64,000 nucleotides of DNA from Mesorhizobium sp. CAU 1732 (GCF_039888675.1 NZ_JBDQQR010000001.1:2542001-2606000), one strand, 5' to 3'. Shown: positions 44,430 through 53,020, counted from the first letter of the stretch. Numbers and translations: made by a program. The notes: generated from the sequence alone by a model not told the origin.

Positions 44430-45524
44430 TCACCCCGCTTTGCGCAATTGTCCGCCCAGAATGGATCCGACCCTCATGCAGGCTTCTTGCGCGGCTGCGT
44501 CCCAGCTCCAGCGCTCCGCGATCTCGGCTGCGGAGGCCTGTGCCGCCATGCGGCGCTCGGCGTACAGGCCACCAGCCATCGACCGCAAGGTCCCGGCGAG
44601 ACCGTCGATGTCGGGAGCCGCCCACTCCCCATAATTCCCGTCGGCCCGCTCGAGCGCGGGCAGCGCGCCACGGTCGATCGGGGCCATGGTGTAGGGAATG
44701 CCGACGCTGTTGCCCGGATGAGCGAAGGCGGCGTGCCCGCCATAGCGGGTCAACGCGGTCGGCAGGCCGCTCGCCATCGCCTCCAGCGCCGGCAACCCCC
44801 AGCCCTCGGCCCTAGATGGAGCGACGAACGCGTCGCAACTGCGATAGAGTGCGCCGACCGCGCTCCTGTCGGGCAGGGGTTGGACCGGCACGATGAAGCG
44901 CCGCCGCCGCAGGCACATGTTCTCGAGGAAGCGAACGGTGTCGAACCCCGGAATGAAGCGATTGTGGCAGGCGAGCACGAGATAGACGGGCTCGTCGTCG
45001 AAGGCGCGGTCGAAGGCATATAACAGTTCGACGGTGCCTTTCCTCGGCTCCGCCTTGCCGACATGCAGGAATTTGAACCCCTCGATGCGATCGATCATCG
45101 GCAGGGTGGGGCCGTGCGGTCGAAATGCAGCCCCGTCGACGCCCGCCGGAACGACATGGACGCGGTGCGGTCGCGCAATGTTCCGGCGCAGCACGTCGGC
45201 GCCCCAGTCCGATGCGGTCCAGATTTCGTCCGCGAGCGAAAACGGAAGATGCCAGCCGTCCGGAATGACGGTCGATTCCCACATTGTGAGGCTGATCAGG
45301 CGCGCTCCCGTGGGCTTGAAGAGCGTCAGCAGTTCCGGCGTACCGACGCAGACTACCACGTCGTCGGGACCGGGGTATCCGCCGGTCGTCCGCCGGCTGC
45401 CCATGTCGATCGCCTCGATGGGCCACGGCGAAACGCGGCGCAATGCGTCGAGAAGGTCGGACGTATGAACGCCATAGCCCGTTTCGCGGTTGTCGAGTAT
45501 GCCGGCTACGAACAGGGTCGTCAC
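44430..45524 (-). CDS. GT4-type glycosyltransferase
   Basis: A 364-residue GT-B glycosyltransferase. The N-terminal ETGYGVHTSDLL gives the acceptor-side loop, VHVVPAGVDGAAFRP closes the first lobe, and FKFLHVGKAEPRKGTVELL starts the second. APSRAEGWGLPALEAMASGL carries the E-x7-E motif. The GTG at 45524 has GGAG eight bases upstream. It lies 19 bases after the flavin monooxygenase stop and five before the second glycosyltransferase, an unusual partnership that might point to glycosylation of the product, but this is only a guess. Confidence 0.88.
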   Translation of the reverse strand: MTTLFVAGILDNRETGYGVHTSDLLDALRRVSPWPIEAIDMGSRRTTGGYPGPDDVVVCVGTPELLTLFKPTGARLISLTMWESTVIPDGWHLPFSLADEIWTASDWGADVLRRNIARPHRVHVVPAGVDGAAFRPHGPTLPMIDRIEGFKFLHVGKAEPRKGTVELLYAFDRAFDDEPVYLVLACHNRFIPGFDTVRFLENMCLRRRRFIVPVQPLPDRSAVGALYRSCDAFVAPSRAEGWGLPALEAMASGLPTALTRYGGHAAFAHPGNSVGIPYTMAPIDRGALPALERADGNYGEWAAPDIDGLAGTLRSMAGGLYAERRMAAQASAAEIAERWSWDAAAQEACMRVGSILGGQLRKAG

Positions 45525-45543
45525 GCTTGCATCTCCTGCCGGT

Positions 45544-47334
45544 TCAGGACGGATAATACTGGTAACGCGCAGGCGCGACGTTCACCATCGGATTGTAGGC
45601 CGGGCTGGCGAAGCTGCCGTCGAGAGAGCGGATGACGCCTGCCGCGGCGTTGAGACCGGTGTGCAGGGCGCTGTCGACCCAGCCGCCCGCCCACGAGGTA
45701 CAGTCTCCGGCCAGGAAGACCTTGTTGTCCTCCGGCGTGCCGGCCTTGGCGAAATCGCGGAAGATGGTGTCGATGTACGGGTCCTGACCTGCCTGGGCGA
45801 GGGTGAACGCACCGAAATAGTCCTTCGTGTCCTGCCAGACGATGAAGCGCATGTCCCTGTCGAGGTCGCCGGTGACCGGCACGAGCTTGTCGGCATAGTC
45901 GGAGAACGGCTGCCCGCGCGTAATCTTGCGGATCTCGGCCTTCATCGCGTCCAGCAATTCCGCCCCGTCGAGTGCCTGCGTCTTCGTCGAATCGTCTTCC
46001 CAGGTGTAGGTGACGAGGACCACGCCGCTATTGGGGTCGCCGTAATCGAGCGTGTAGACCTGCGGGCATTTCGTGTCGGACAGGATGTTGCGGGGATAGC
46101 GCGGATCGTTCCAGAACTTGGTCGTCCGCAGGAAAAGCTTCGTCGATGAGACGACGTGAACGCGATCGATGGCCTCGCCGACCTGCGGACTGGTCGTGCG
46201 CCGTGCCGGCGGCAACGAAAGGTCTGTGTCGGAGAGGTTGAGCCCCATTTCCATCGCCCTCGTGGTGGTGGCGACGATGACGCGATCGAAATCGTGCGAA
46301 GTGGCGTTGTCGAGATAAAGCGTTACCTTGTCGGCTTGACGGGCGCCCACCTGCACGTTGCTGACGCGGGAGTTCGCGAGATAGCTTCCGCCGCGATTCA
46401 TGAACTGCTTGATCAAGGCGAGGCAGAGCTGCGAGATGCCGCCGGGCACGAAACGCTGGTCGGTTTCCAGTGCGTTGGTCAACAAGCGGTAGATGTAGTT
46501 GAATCCGACGTTGTAGAGTGGCCCGAAGCCGCCCGACCCGATGCCGAGCGCCCCGAAACGCGTGAAATCCTCGGCAGACCAGACCGCATTGCCCGGCACG
46601 CTCCATTTGTGCTGCGGGCCGAAGATCTTCGCCAGCCCCGAATAGAAACTGTCACTGCCGAATTCGTTGAGATAGCTCTGCCACGCGCCGGTTACCGCGT
46701 TGAGCGCGGAGCCGTTGTAAGGGGAGACCTGAAGCGCATTGTTGAAGGTGCCCGATGGCCAGAACGACGCGCCGTTTGCCCGGTAGACGCCGTTGTTGAT
46801 CAGGGCGTGCCACCCGTTCCAGACACGCTCGAAACCGTTCGGCGCGACATTGGGGTTGTTCCAGAGCTGGCCCTGGCCCTGGTAGTAGACCCATGTCGGG
46901 GTCTTGCCGGGGTCAGGAAAATTGTCCGCGGTGGTGATGCCGAAGGCGTCCAGATAATAAAACAGGGTCTCTTCGCTGGGCGGAAAACGCATCGCGCCCA
47001 ATTCGGCGATGTCGGGCGTCACGAGGCCGTTGGCATCGCGAAACTGCGAGCTGTAGAGGCGGCCGCCCGGTTGACGGCCGTCGGCCCGCTCGGCATCCGT
47101 CTCGGCATCGAACAGCGTGACGCTCGCGCCGCATTTCTGCAGTTCGAACGCCGCAGCGCAACCGGCAGGGCCCCCGCCCACGATGCCGATCGTCTGACCG
47201 TTGAGTTTGCCGATCGGTTTCTCGATGCCACCGGACCGCCGCAGCCAATCCGAATAGATGAAGCTCGGCGTATCGACGAATGCCTGTGGCGGTGGAGGAA
47301 CGTCCTGCGCCCGCAGATTGGGAACGATAGCCAA
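45544..47334 (-). CDS. Flavin L-amino-acid oxidase/monooxygenase (tryptophan 2-monooxygenase-like)
   Basis: A 596-residue FAD enzyme of the amine-oxidase superfamily. The dinucleotide fold GIVGGGPAGCAAAFELQ is at 50-66, GRLYSSQF follows, and ELGAMRFPPSEETLFYYLD is a hallmark of the amino-acid 2-monooxygenase branch (IaaM, lysine monooxygenase, phenylalanine oxidase). VTYTWEDDSTK and the C-terminal FAD closure FLAGDCTSWAGGWVDSAL also fit. These enzymes convert an L-amino acid to the amide with one carbon less, or to the oxo acid. The TTG at 47334 has GAGGAGG at good spacing. A dyad shared with the amidase operon lies 175 bases upstream. Which amino acid is used is undetermined. Confidence 0.85.
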   Translation of the reverse strand: MAIVPNLRAQDVPPPPQAFVDTPSFIYSDWLRRSGGIEKPIGKLNGQTIGIVGGGPAGCAAAFELQKCGASVTLFDAETDAERADGRQPGGRLYSSQFRDANGLVTPDIAELGAMRFPPSEETLFYYLDAFGITTADNFPDPGKTPTWVYYQGQGQLWNNPNVAPNGFERVWNGWHALINNGVYRANGASFWPSGTFNNALQVSPYNGSALNAVTGAWQSYLNEFGSDSFYSGLAKIFGPQHKWSVPGNAVWSAEDFTRFGALGIGSGGFGPLYNVGFNYIYRLLTNALETDQRFVPGGISQLCLALIKQFMNRGGSYLANSRVSNVQVGARQADKVTLYLDNATSHDFDRVIVATTTRAMEMGLNLSDTDLSLPPARRTTSPQVGEAIDRVHVVSSTKLFLRTTKFWNDPRYPRNILSDTKCPQVYTLDYGDPNSGVVLVTYTWEDDSTKTQALDGAELLDAMKAEIRKITRGQPFSDYADKLVPVTGDLDRDMRFIVWQDTKDYFGAFTLAQAGQDPYIDTIFRDFAKAGTPEDNKVFLAGDCTSWAGGWVDSALHTGLNAAAGVIRSLDGSFASPAYNPMVNVAPARYQYYPS

Positions 47335-47650
47335 GTGACATCCTCCTCGATGCTTGATCTGCCGTGTGTCGCAAGCTCTCCGGGATGGCCGTCTTTTTGA
47401 TTATCTCTGGGGAGCCCGATATAGTTCGGACCGGGAAACGGACGCGACGCCGCATCTCTTTGCTTCCCTCTTGCGACGTCGATTTTCTCAAACATCGCGC
47501 CGATGGGTATCATCAGAATTGATGATTTCCGTTACGTCGGGCGGGACGGTCATGGCGAGCGCCCTCGTGAGACGCAAAAAGCCGCAATCCGCCTGGCTGC
47601 CGCCGCCTATATCGTCGCTGAGATCGTGAGCGTTCCTGCTGCGTCTCCGA
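47335..47650. other. Intergenic region upstream of the monooxygenase operon
   Basis: A 316-base gap without a convincing gene; a 91-codon plus-strand frame has no ribosome site and no recognisable protein. It should hold the monooxygenase promoter and contains the dyad at 47509-47526. Confidence 0.6.
47509..47526. promoter_or_regulatory. Dyad ATCATCA-GAAT-TGATGAT upstream of the monooxygenase
   Basis: The same seven-base arms and four-base spacing as the dyad at 41756-41773 in front of the amidase operon. It lies 175 bases before the TTG of the flavoprotein gene. Confidence 0.6.
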
Positions 47651-48847
47651 TTACTTCGCCAGCCTGTCGCGAATCGGTGACAGCCTTGCGCGCACGGTGT
47701 CGTCGGTCTGCTCGTCGGCAAGCACGGCATCGATGGCGGCGACTGCCGCGGCGCCATGAAGATTGAGCCCGAAGGCTGCTGCGTCGGCAATATCGGGGTC
47801 TTCGCTTTCGATGACCATGGCCATCAGCACCTCAAGCGTACGCGGGTTGTCACTGGCCTCTGCCGTGCTGTTCATGCCAAGAATGAATTGCGCGAGAAGT
47901 TCAGGATCCTCGGTGGACTGAATGATCCGGTACAGACGGTCGAGGCCGGCATCGCCGGATGCGGCAAGCGCGCGGATGATCTCCCTGCGTTCCTCCCCGC
48001 GCCGAGCCTGACCCAGTGCGGTCCCGAGCGCTTCCGCGACACGCTCGCTGCCGTCCGTGTGCTCGCGCACGGCCATCGCGGCGTTGAGCAGTTGCATATC
48101 GGTGTCGGCGGCGTCGAGATCGCGGAGCGCGGCATCGAGCTGAGCCGGGTTGCGGACGTCCGCCTCGGTGAGGACGCGCGACGCGGTTTGGCGGGCCTCG
48201 GCATCGTCTGACGTGAGAAGGGATTCGAGGATGCCGACGATGTCCTGCGGCAATTCGGTGCCGCGCAGGATGGCGGCAAGGTCGCCGCTGTAGCGATCGC
48301 TGTCGCTGCTGCGCAGGGCATCGTGGACGAGCGGCAGCACGTCCTCGCTTCCCTGCATCGCGATTGTCGCCGAGGCCGTGGCGCGAAGGCCTTCGTGCTC
48401 GGCGCGCGAAAGAATAGACAGCAGGCCCTCGGTGATCTCCGGCGGTTGCGGCACGAAATGACGTGCCAGATTGGCGAGGTTGGCTTGAACCGTAAGCTCG
48501 CTGGGCTGCTTCATGAGAGCGGCGATCTCGGGCATCAGTTCAGGCGGCAGTTCGACCGTTTTGCCGGCGAATTTCGCCTGATCGAGGATGACGGCGAGCA
48601 GATAGGTCAGATCGATGCGCTGGTCATCGGTTTCCGCTTCTATGAGGCGCCGGGTAAGGTTGGGGACGATCTCGGGGCCAAGCGCGGCAATATCCTGAGC
48701 CGCGCGATAGAACGTCTCCTCGTCGTCGGTTTCGCCCATGATGGCAAAACCCTTGTCGATGGCCGCGTCGTCGGCAAATGCGATTGCCGGAAGGGTAGCG
48801 ACGAGCAGCAAGGCGATGAGGTGGCGGCGAGGCGAGAGCAAAGACAT
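47651..48847 (-). CDS. Secreted HEAT-like repeat protein, function unknown
   Basis: A 398-residue protein with a Sec signal peptide (1-25, ending AFA). The mature part is almost entirely alpha-helical in appearance, with repeated helix pairs of about 30-40 residues (for example AAQDIAALGPEIVPNLTRRL, ALRDLDAADTDMQLLNAAMA, IIRALAASGDAGLDRLYRII), in the manner of HEAT or armadillo scaffolds. It is acidic (many Asp/Glu). No enzymatic motif is seen. The start is the ATG at 48847. It stands alone between the monooxygenase promoter region and a 187-base gap. A periplasmic scaffold or binding role is inferred. Confidence 0.8.
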   Translation of the reverse strand: MSLLSPRRHLIALLLVATLPAIAFADDAAIDKGFAIMGETDDEETFYRAAQDIAALGPEIVPNLTRRLIEAETDDQRIDLTYLLAVILDQAKFAGKTVELPPELMPEIAALMKQPSELTVQANLANLARHFVPQPPEITEGLLSILSRAEHEGLRATASATIAMQGSEDVLPLVHDALRSSDSDRYSGDLAAILRGTELPQDIVGILESLLTSDDAEARQTASRVLTEADVRNPAQLDAALRDLDAADTDMQLLNAAMAVREHTDGSERVAEALGTALGQARRGEERREIIRALAASGDAGLDRLYRIIQSTEDPELLAQFILGMNSTAEASDNPRTLEVLMAMVIESEDPDIADAAAFGLNLHGAAAVAAIDAVLADEQTDDTVRARLSPIRDRLAK

Positions 48848-49034
48848 CGGTAATTGATTTTCCTGTTATTCCGTAATCGACCAAGGATACCCATCCCGCG
48901 AGATGGTGCAACCGAAGGGTGCAGTCGGTCGGTAATTGCCTGCTTGTCGGAGGGTCGAGGACAATCAGCCCATGGCACGGCAAAGGCCCGCACGCAGTGG
49001 ATATGGAGCCACCGGTTCGGTCGCGGCCGGCCGA

Positions 49035-49706
49035 TCACCTGTCGGTGGAAACGGCTTCGTCGTCTGCAAGCGTGAAGCGGCCCTCGTAGCGGAAGAGCTT
49101 GCCGAACAGCGGATGGGTGAGCGTCATGCGCATGCTGAAACTGTCCTCGTCCACCGGTCGCTCCTCGACATACGCGCTGCCCATGAGCAACCCCATGGGA
49201 AGCGGCACATCCACGCCGAAGAGGCGCCAGATATAGCCCTCGTCACGGAAGACCAGCGCACCGTTCTCCGCCGTCACACGAAGCCTCATGCCGACGCCGA
49301 ACCGCACGAACTCGATGACCTGGTTGGGGCCGGTCTGCTCCATATGGGACCGGAAATGGAAAGGCGCGTGGCCGGCAAAGTGAAAGACGCGGTCCCAATG
49401 GATCGTCGCATCGTCGCGGCGGGCGGTGTAGTGCACCTCGACCGGCACATCGATGCCTCGATAGGGCACGAGAGCGCCGAATATCCGCGCCATCGGTATG
49501 AGCAGCTTGGCGAATGCGCTGTGATGGACCTCGTGCATGGTTCCCTTCACGCAGATGTAGTCGCCGCTGAAGGAACGCAGGAAATAATGCCGCCTGACGA
49601 TCGCGCCGAGCCTGTCCCAATCCTCGCCGAGAACCTGCTTGAACACCGGCGTCGAGCCGCCGGCTGCTTTTGCTTCCGGCAGGTCCAGGGCAACGCTGTC
49701 GGTCAT
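49035..49706 (-). CDS. DUF4166-type protein
   Basis: A 223-residue protein matching the DUF4166 pattern from memory: FKQVLGEDWDRLGAIVRRHY at the start, CVKGTMHEVHH, LVPYRGIDVPVEVHY, VIEFVRFGVGMRLRV, LFGVDVPLPMGLLMG and THPLFGKLFRYEGRF. No signal peptide or catalytic motif is recognised. Its ATG at 49706 overlaps the stop of the ArsR gene (ATGA), so regulator and protein are made together. DUF4166 domains are sometimes fused to or next to NAD-binding enzymes, but none is present here. Function unknown. Confidence 0.75.
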   Translation of the reverse strand: MTDSVALDLPEAKAAGGSTPVFKQVLGEDWDRLGAIVRRHYFLRSFSGDYICVKGTMHEVHHSAFAKLLIPMARIFGALVPYRGIDVPVEVHYTARRDDATIHWDRVFHFAGHAPFHFRSHMEQTGPNQVIEFVRFGVGMRLRVTAENGALVFRDEGYIWRLFGVDVPLPMGLLMGSAYVEERPVDEDSFSMRMTLTHPLFGKLFRYEGRFTLADDEAVSTDR

Positions 49707-50029
49707 GTGTTTTCCTTTGAGGCGCATTTCGCCAGAGCCGCGCTTTCCCGGCGGATCGGGCCGCCGATCGGGCAAATGTCCTGGACGAAGCCTGTCAGGG
49801 TCGCGGCGAGCGTGTCCGGCACCTGCCGATAATAGACGTACTTTCCGCGCTTCTCGCTGGTCACGAGACCGGCATGTTCGAGCAATTGCAGATGCTGCGA
49901 GATCGACGGCTTCGACATATCGAAACGCGACGCGATTTCGCCGGCATTCAGTTCGTGATGCGCGACGTAGGCGAGGATCTTGCGACGGACCGGAGAGGCG
50001 AGTGCCTCGAAGACGAGCTGGATCGACAT
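49703..50029 (-). CDS. ArsR-family transcriptional regulator
   Basis: A 108-residue winged-helix repressor. VFEALASPVRRKILAYVAHH, ELNAGEIASRFDMSKPSISQ with HLQLLEHAGLV as recognition helix, and the wing SEKRGKYVYYRQV are typical of the ArsR/SmtB fold. The usual CxC metal motif on the recognition helix is absent, so a metal sensor is unlikely; this resembles the non-metal SdpR/lipid-type branch. ATG at 50029. It forms a two-gene operon with the DUF4166 gene and is divergent from a membrane protein gene; a dyad lies at 50091-50114. Confidence 0.9.
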   Translation of the reverse strand: MSIQLVFEALASPVRRKILAYVAHHELNAGEIASRFDMSKPSISQHLQLLEHAGLVTSEKRGKYVYYRQVPDTLAATLTGFVQDICPIGGPIRRESAALAKCASKENT

Positions 50030-50090
50030 GGTTTCATCTTATAGGAAGACAATTAGGAAATCAATTAAACGTTGACGTTCCCATGATATG

Positions 50091-50114
50091 TCGATTACCT
50101 AAATGAATAATCGA
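50091..50114. promoter_or_regulatory. Dyad TCGATTA-N10-TAATCGA between ArsR and membrane-protein genes
   Basis: Seven-base perfect arms with a ten-base centre, in the 105-base AT-rich divergent region. A direct repeat CAATTA (50050-50069 area) lies nearby. The ArsR protein is the likely binder. Confidence 0.5.
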
Positions 50115-50119
50115 ATGGA

Positions 50120-50134
50120 GGTACGCGTAGTACC
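50120..50134 (+). promoter_or_regulatory. Small inverted repeat covering the ribosome site of the membrane-protein gene
   Basis: GGTAC-GCGTA-GTACC overlaps the end of GGAGG (50117-50121) and abuts the ATG at 50135. If folded it would shorten the 13-base spacing or mask the site. Translational control is speculative. Confidence 0.35.
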
Positions 50135-50623
50135 ATGACCATCACCCGAGACGGGTTCTGCCGCGCCGTCTATTTCGTCGAATTCCTGGTCCTCGGGGTG
50201 CCGACCGTTCTTCTTCTGGGATGGCTGGCACTCATTCTCGGCACGATCGCGGGCGGTGCGTTTTTCCTCATCCTGCCGACCTCGATCCCGCGCGGCGAAA
50301 TCGAGGCGGAGATGGCGCTGTATGCCGGAGCCGGCCTGGCACTGGCCATTCTGGGCCTTTGTGCCCTGTGGTATTTCGTGGCCGCCTCGGTCGGCTATGT
50401 GAGATATGGCTATCGACGCGCCGCCGAACTGCGCCCGCAATTCCGGCGCGGCCTCTATCTGGCTGCCGTGCCCTATATCGTGCTGAGCCTGATTGCAGCC
50501 CACTTGCTGACGCTTGGCGACATGAGGCCGCTCGACCTGCTTCTCTTCAGCTTGCCGACCTTGTGGATCCCCGTTGTCCATCTGGGGTTGGCGATCCATC
50601 GCCGGGAAGCGAACGCTCGATAG
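50135..50623 (+). CDS. Small integral membrane protein, function unknown
   Basis: A 162-residue inner-membrane protein with about four hydrophobic segments (about 15-46, 61-90, 105-125 and 130-150). A positively charged loop RYGYRRAAELRPQFRRG sits between the second and third segments, placing that loop in the cytoplasm. The ATG at 50135 is 13 bases from GGAGG. It is divergent from the ArsR-DUF4166 pair and 87 bases before a secreted unknown. It loosely resembles DUF805-like proteins in size and layout, but no motif is decisive. Confidence 0.75.
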   Translation: MTITRDGFCRAVYFVEFLVLGVPTVLLLGWLALILGTIAGGAFFLILPTSIPRGEIEAEMALYAGAGLALAILGLCALWYFVAASVGYVRYGYRRAAELRPQFRRGLYLAAVPYIVLSLIAAHLLTLGDMRPLDLLLFSLPTLWIPVVHLGLAIHRREANAR

Positions 50624-50710
50624 ATCATCGCGGGGCTTCACGCTCGACCGGTCCGCAGGGCTGTGCAATTAGAGGTTGGTGGCAGGGGTGGGCAATTCGC
50701 GGAAGGCACG

Positions 50711-51538
50711 ATGAAACGCAACTTGAAACTTTGCATGCTGGTGGCCGCAATGACATTTCCGGTATCGGCGGCCACAGCCCACGCCGACGACACACAGATT
50801 ATCGACTTCTTCGCCGGTGAAGGTTGCGCCATCGGTCCCACGACGCGAGCGCTTGCGATCGAGGCCGGTTTCGAGGAAGAGGCGATAGAGGCGCTGGCGC
50901 AGACTGCGCGCGCCGACCCCGAAAGTGTGGAAACGGGCGACTGGGTCGTCCTGTCCGCGGCCTCCTGCAAAATCCGCCCGCCTCGGGTGAAAAGTGAGCT
51001 CAGGCTGGACGATCCCGAGATCAAGTCGCGGATTTCCGCGATCGACTTGCATGCGGATGAGGGGGAGCCGGGGTGCTTCCTTAACGCCGACACTCTCTAT
51101 GAAGAATTGATGGTGACCCGCGGCTGGCTCCCGGACAAGGCCTTGCGGGAGCACCTTCGCCTGCTGTCCGAAAACCTGGTGACTGGCGAACTGGCCTTCT
51201 ACACGGATGATAGCCTAAGCACGCCAGTGGGCTTTCAGCTAACATCCGGCGAATGTGCGGATGTGCCAAACATGGCCGAGATCAGGCGCAGCCACCAGGT
51301 TCTGATCGAAAATTTCGACCGGCTGATCCGGGCCGATATGGAGAATGCAGTCTGCGAAACCGACGGCTCTCCCAGTTGGCAGGCTTTGCAGCTCTTTCCA
51401 GAACTGACGGGCGGCGAAAGCAGCAACGCATGGATGGCCATGGAGATGCGATTCATCCTGATGGGTTCAGGTTGGATCGAAGGCATCACCATGACCAACA
51501 AAGGCATGCCGCGCCCGCCATTGTGCACCTACGAATGA
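50711..51538 (+). CDS. Secreted protein of unknown function
   Basis: A 275-residue protein with a clear Sec signal peptide (MKRNLKLCMLVAAMTFPVSA, cleavage after ATAHA at about 25). The mature part is acidic and has six or more cysteines (in EGCAIGP, ASCKIRP, PGCFLNA, GECADVP, AVCETDG and PLCTYE), enough for three disulfides, which fits a periplasmic protein. No enzymatic motif is recognised. The ATG at 50711 follows GGAAGG; a longer in-frame start at 50663 would disrupt the signal peptide. The next gene is convergent. Confidence 0.75.
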   Translation: MKRNLKLCMLVAAMTFPVSAATAHADDTQIIDFFAGEGCAIGPTTRALAIEAGFEEEAIEALAQTARADPESVETGDWVVLSAASCKIRPPRVKSELRLDDPEIKSRISAIDLHADEGEPGCFLNADTLYEELMVTRGWLPDKALREHLRLLSENLVTGELAFYTDDSLSTPVGFQLTSGECADVPNMAEIRRSHQVLIENFDRLIRADMENAVCETDGSPSWQALQLFPELTGGESSNAWMAMEMRFILMGSGWIEGITMTNKGMPRPPLCTYE

Positions 51539-51595
51539 CGGGGTTTCCTACTTGCAATGCGGTTAAACGCAGGCTCGCACCCGCTCAGGTCTCGC

Positions 51596-53020
51596 CTAGT
51601 TCCTCATTGCCGCAGCCAGCACCTTGAACATCCTGTCGTCTCCGGACTGAGCGACGTTGAAGCGCAGAAAACCGCTGGCTGAGCGCGAGAGGCTGAACGC
51701 GTTGCCGGGCGCGAGCACGACACCTTCCGCCAGACAGCGGCGCGCGGTATCGGCTGCGTCCACGCCCTCGGGCAGGCTGCACCAGAGGAACATGCCGGCC
51801 GGCGGTTCGAGCCATGGCGTGATGCAGATCGCCGCCAGGCGGGGGATGGTTTCGCTCATGGCGCGTGCCAGGCGCTGCCGCAGCACCTCCATATGCTTGC
51901 GATAGCTTCCGTCCCTGAGCAGGGTCAGCACTAGTTCCGCCGAAAGCCGGCCGCCGCCGAAGGAGGTGGCAATCTTGAGATCGGTCAGACCTTCGATCCA
52001 ATCGCGCGGAGCGGCGATGAAGCCACACCGCACCGACGCCGAGAGCGTCTTGGAAAAACTGCCGATATGGACGACGCGGTCGAGGCCGTCGAAAGCGGCG
52101 AGGCGCGGGGCGGGGGTCTGCTCGAAATCGGCAAAAATATCATCCTCGATGATCGTCATTCCCGATTGCTCGGCCAGCTTCAACAATCGATGCGCGACGA
52201 CAGGAGAAAGCGTCGCGCCGGTCGGATTGTGAATTGCCGAGTTCGTGATGTAGAGGCGCGGGCGATGTTCGGTCAGAGCCTGCGCGAACATCTCGATATC
52301 CGGCCCCGTTGGCGTGTAGGGCACGCCGACGATGTTGGCGCGATGCGCGCGCAACAGGGCATGGAAATTGAAGTAGCACGGATCGTCGATCAACACCGTG
52401 TCGCCGGGTTCCAGTAGGAAACGGCACAGAAGGTCAATCGCCTGCGTGCCCGATTCCGTCAGCACGATCTGGTCGGGCGATGCCTCGATTCCATGCTCTC
52501 CCAGCCGCCGCGTCAGCAACTGGCGAAGCGGCGCAAGACCCAGCGGCGTGCCGTAGTCGGTGAGTGCTGCATCGTCGGCACGCGCGAGTGTCCGCAACGC
52601 CCGGCGCAATCCCGCCTCCGGCATCCATGACGCCGGCAACCAGCCGCAACCCGGTTTCAGCACATCGTCACTGGCCGTCAGCGATTGGCGCGACACCCAA
52701 AGCGGGTCGATCTCCCGATCGAGCCTCGGGCCGATCTCGGACAGGGCCAGCGGCGCGAGAGGGCTGCAAACATAAAAACCGGAACCGGGCCGCGCGCGGA
52801 TGATGCCATCCGCCGCAAGCCGTTCATAGGCTTCGACGACGGTGGACGTGGAAACCTGCATCGTCCTGGCGAATGCCCGGATGGATGGGAGTTTCGCACC
52901 CGGCGTCAGATTGCGTCCGGCGATACGCTGGTGGATCGCCGCCATGACGCTGCCGATCAGCGTCTCGCCTTTCACGGTGATGTCGGCCCGATTGTCCATC
53001 TGTATCGCTGCAACGACCAT
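51596..53020 (-). CDS. MocR-type GntR regulator with aminotransferase-fold domain
   Basis: A 474-residue regulator. The N-terminal GntR winged helix (about 10-80) contains QRIAGRNLTPGAKLPSIRAF and VSTSTVVEAYERLAADGIIR. A type-I aminotransferase-fold domain follows (110-474), with LTESGTQAIDLLCRF, NPTGATLSP and the PLP-lysine motif HIGSFSKTLSASVRCGF. MocR proteins use PLP as effector cofactor to control vitamin B6, taurine, GABA or transporter genes. ATG at 53020, with 52999 as alternative; neither has a strong ribosome site. It is divergent from an EamA transporter gene 70 bases away, the usual MocR-target layout. Confidence 0.9.
   Translation of the reverse strand: MVVAAIQMDNRADITVKGETLIGSVMAAIHQRIAGRNLTPGAKLPSIRAFARTMQVSTSTVVEAYERLAADGIIRARPGSGFYVCSPLAPLALSEIGPRLDREIDPLWVSRQSLTASDDVLKPGCGWLPASWMPEAGLRRALRTLARADDAALTDYGTPLGLAPLRQLLTRRLGEHGIEASPDQIVLTESGTQAIDLLCRFLLEPGDTVLIDDPCYFNFHALLRAHRANIVGVPYTPTGPDIEMFAQALTEHRPRLYITNSAIHNPTGATLSPVVAHRLLKLAEQSGMTIIEDDIFADFEQTPAPRLAAFDGLDRVVHIGSFSKTLSASVRCGFIAAPRDWIEGLTDLKIATSFGGGRLSAELVLTLLRDGSYRKHMEVLRQRLARAMSETIPRLAAICITPWLEPPAGMFLWCSLPEGVDAADTARRCLAEGVVLAPGNAFSLSRSASGFLRFNVAQSGDDRMFKVLAAAMRN

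Noticed and set aside
47354..47629. Small plus-strand frame of 91 codons in the monooxygenase promoter region
   Set aside because: No ribosome site, no recognisable protein, and it overlaps the putative regulatory dyad.
52139..52155. ATCATCCTCGATGAT, similar to the shared amidase/monooxygenase dyad
   Set aside because: It lies inside the MocR gene and encodes a conserved Ile-Ile-Glu-Asp-Asp stretch of the aminotransferase fold; arms are shorter and not in a promoter.
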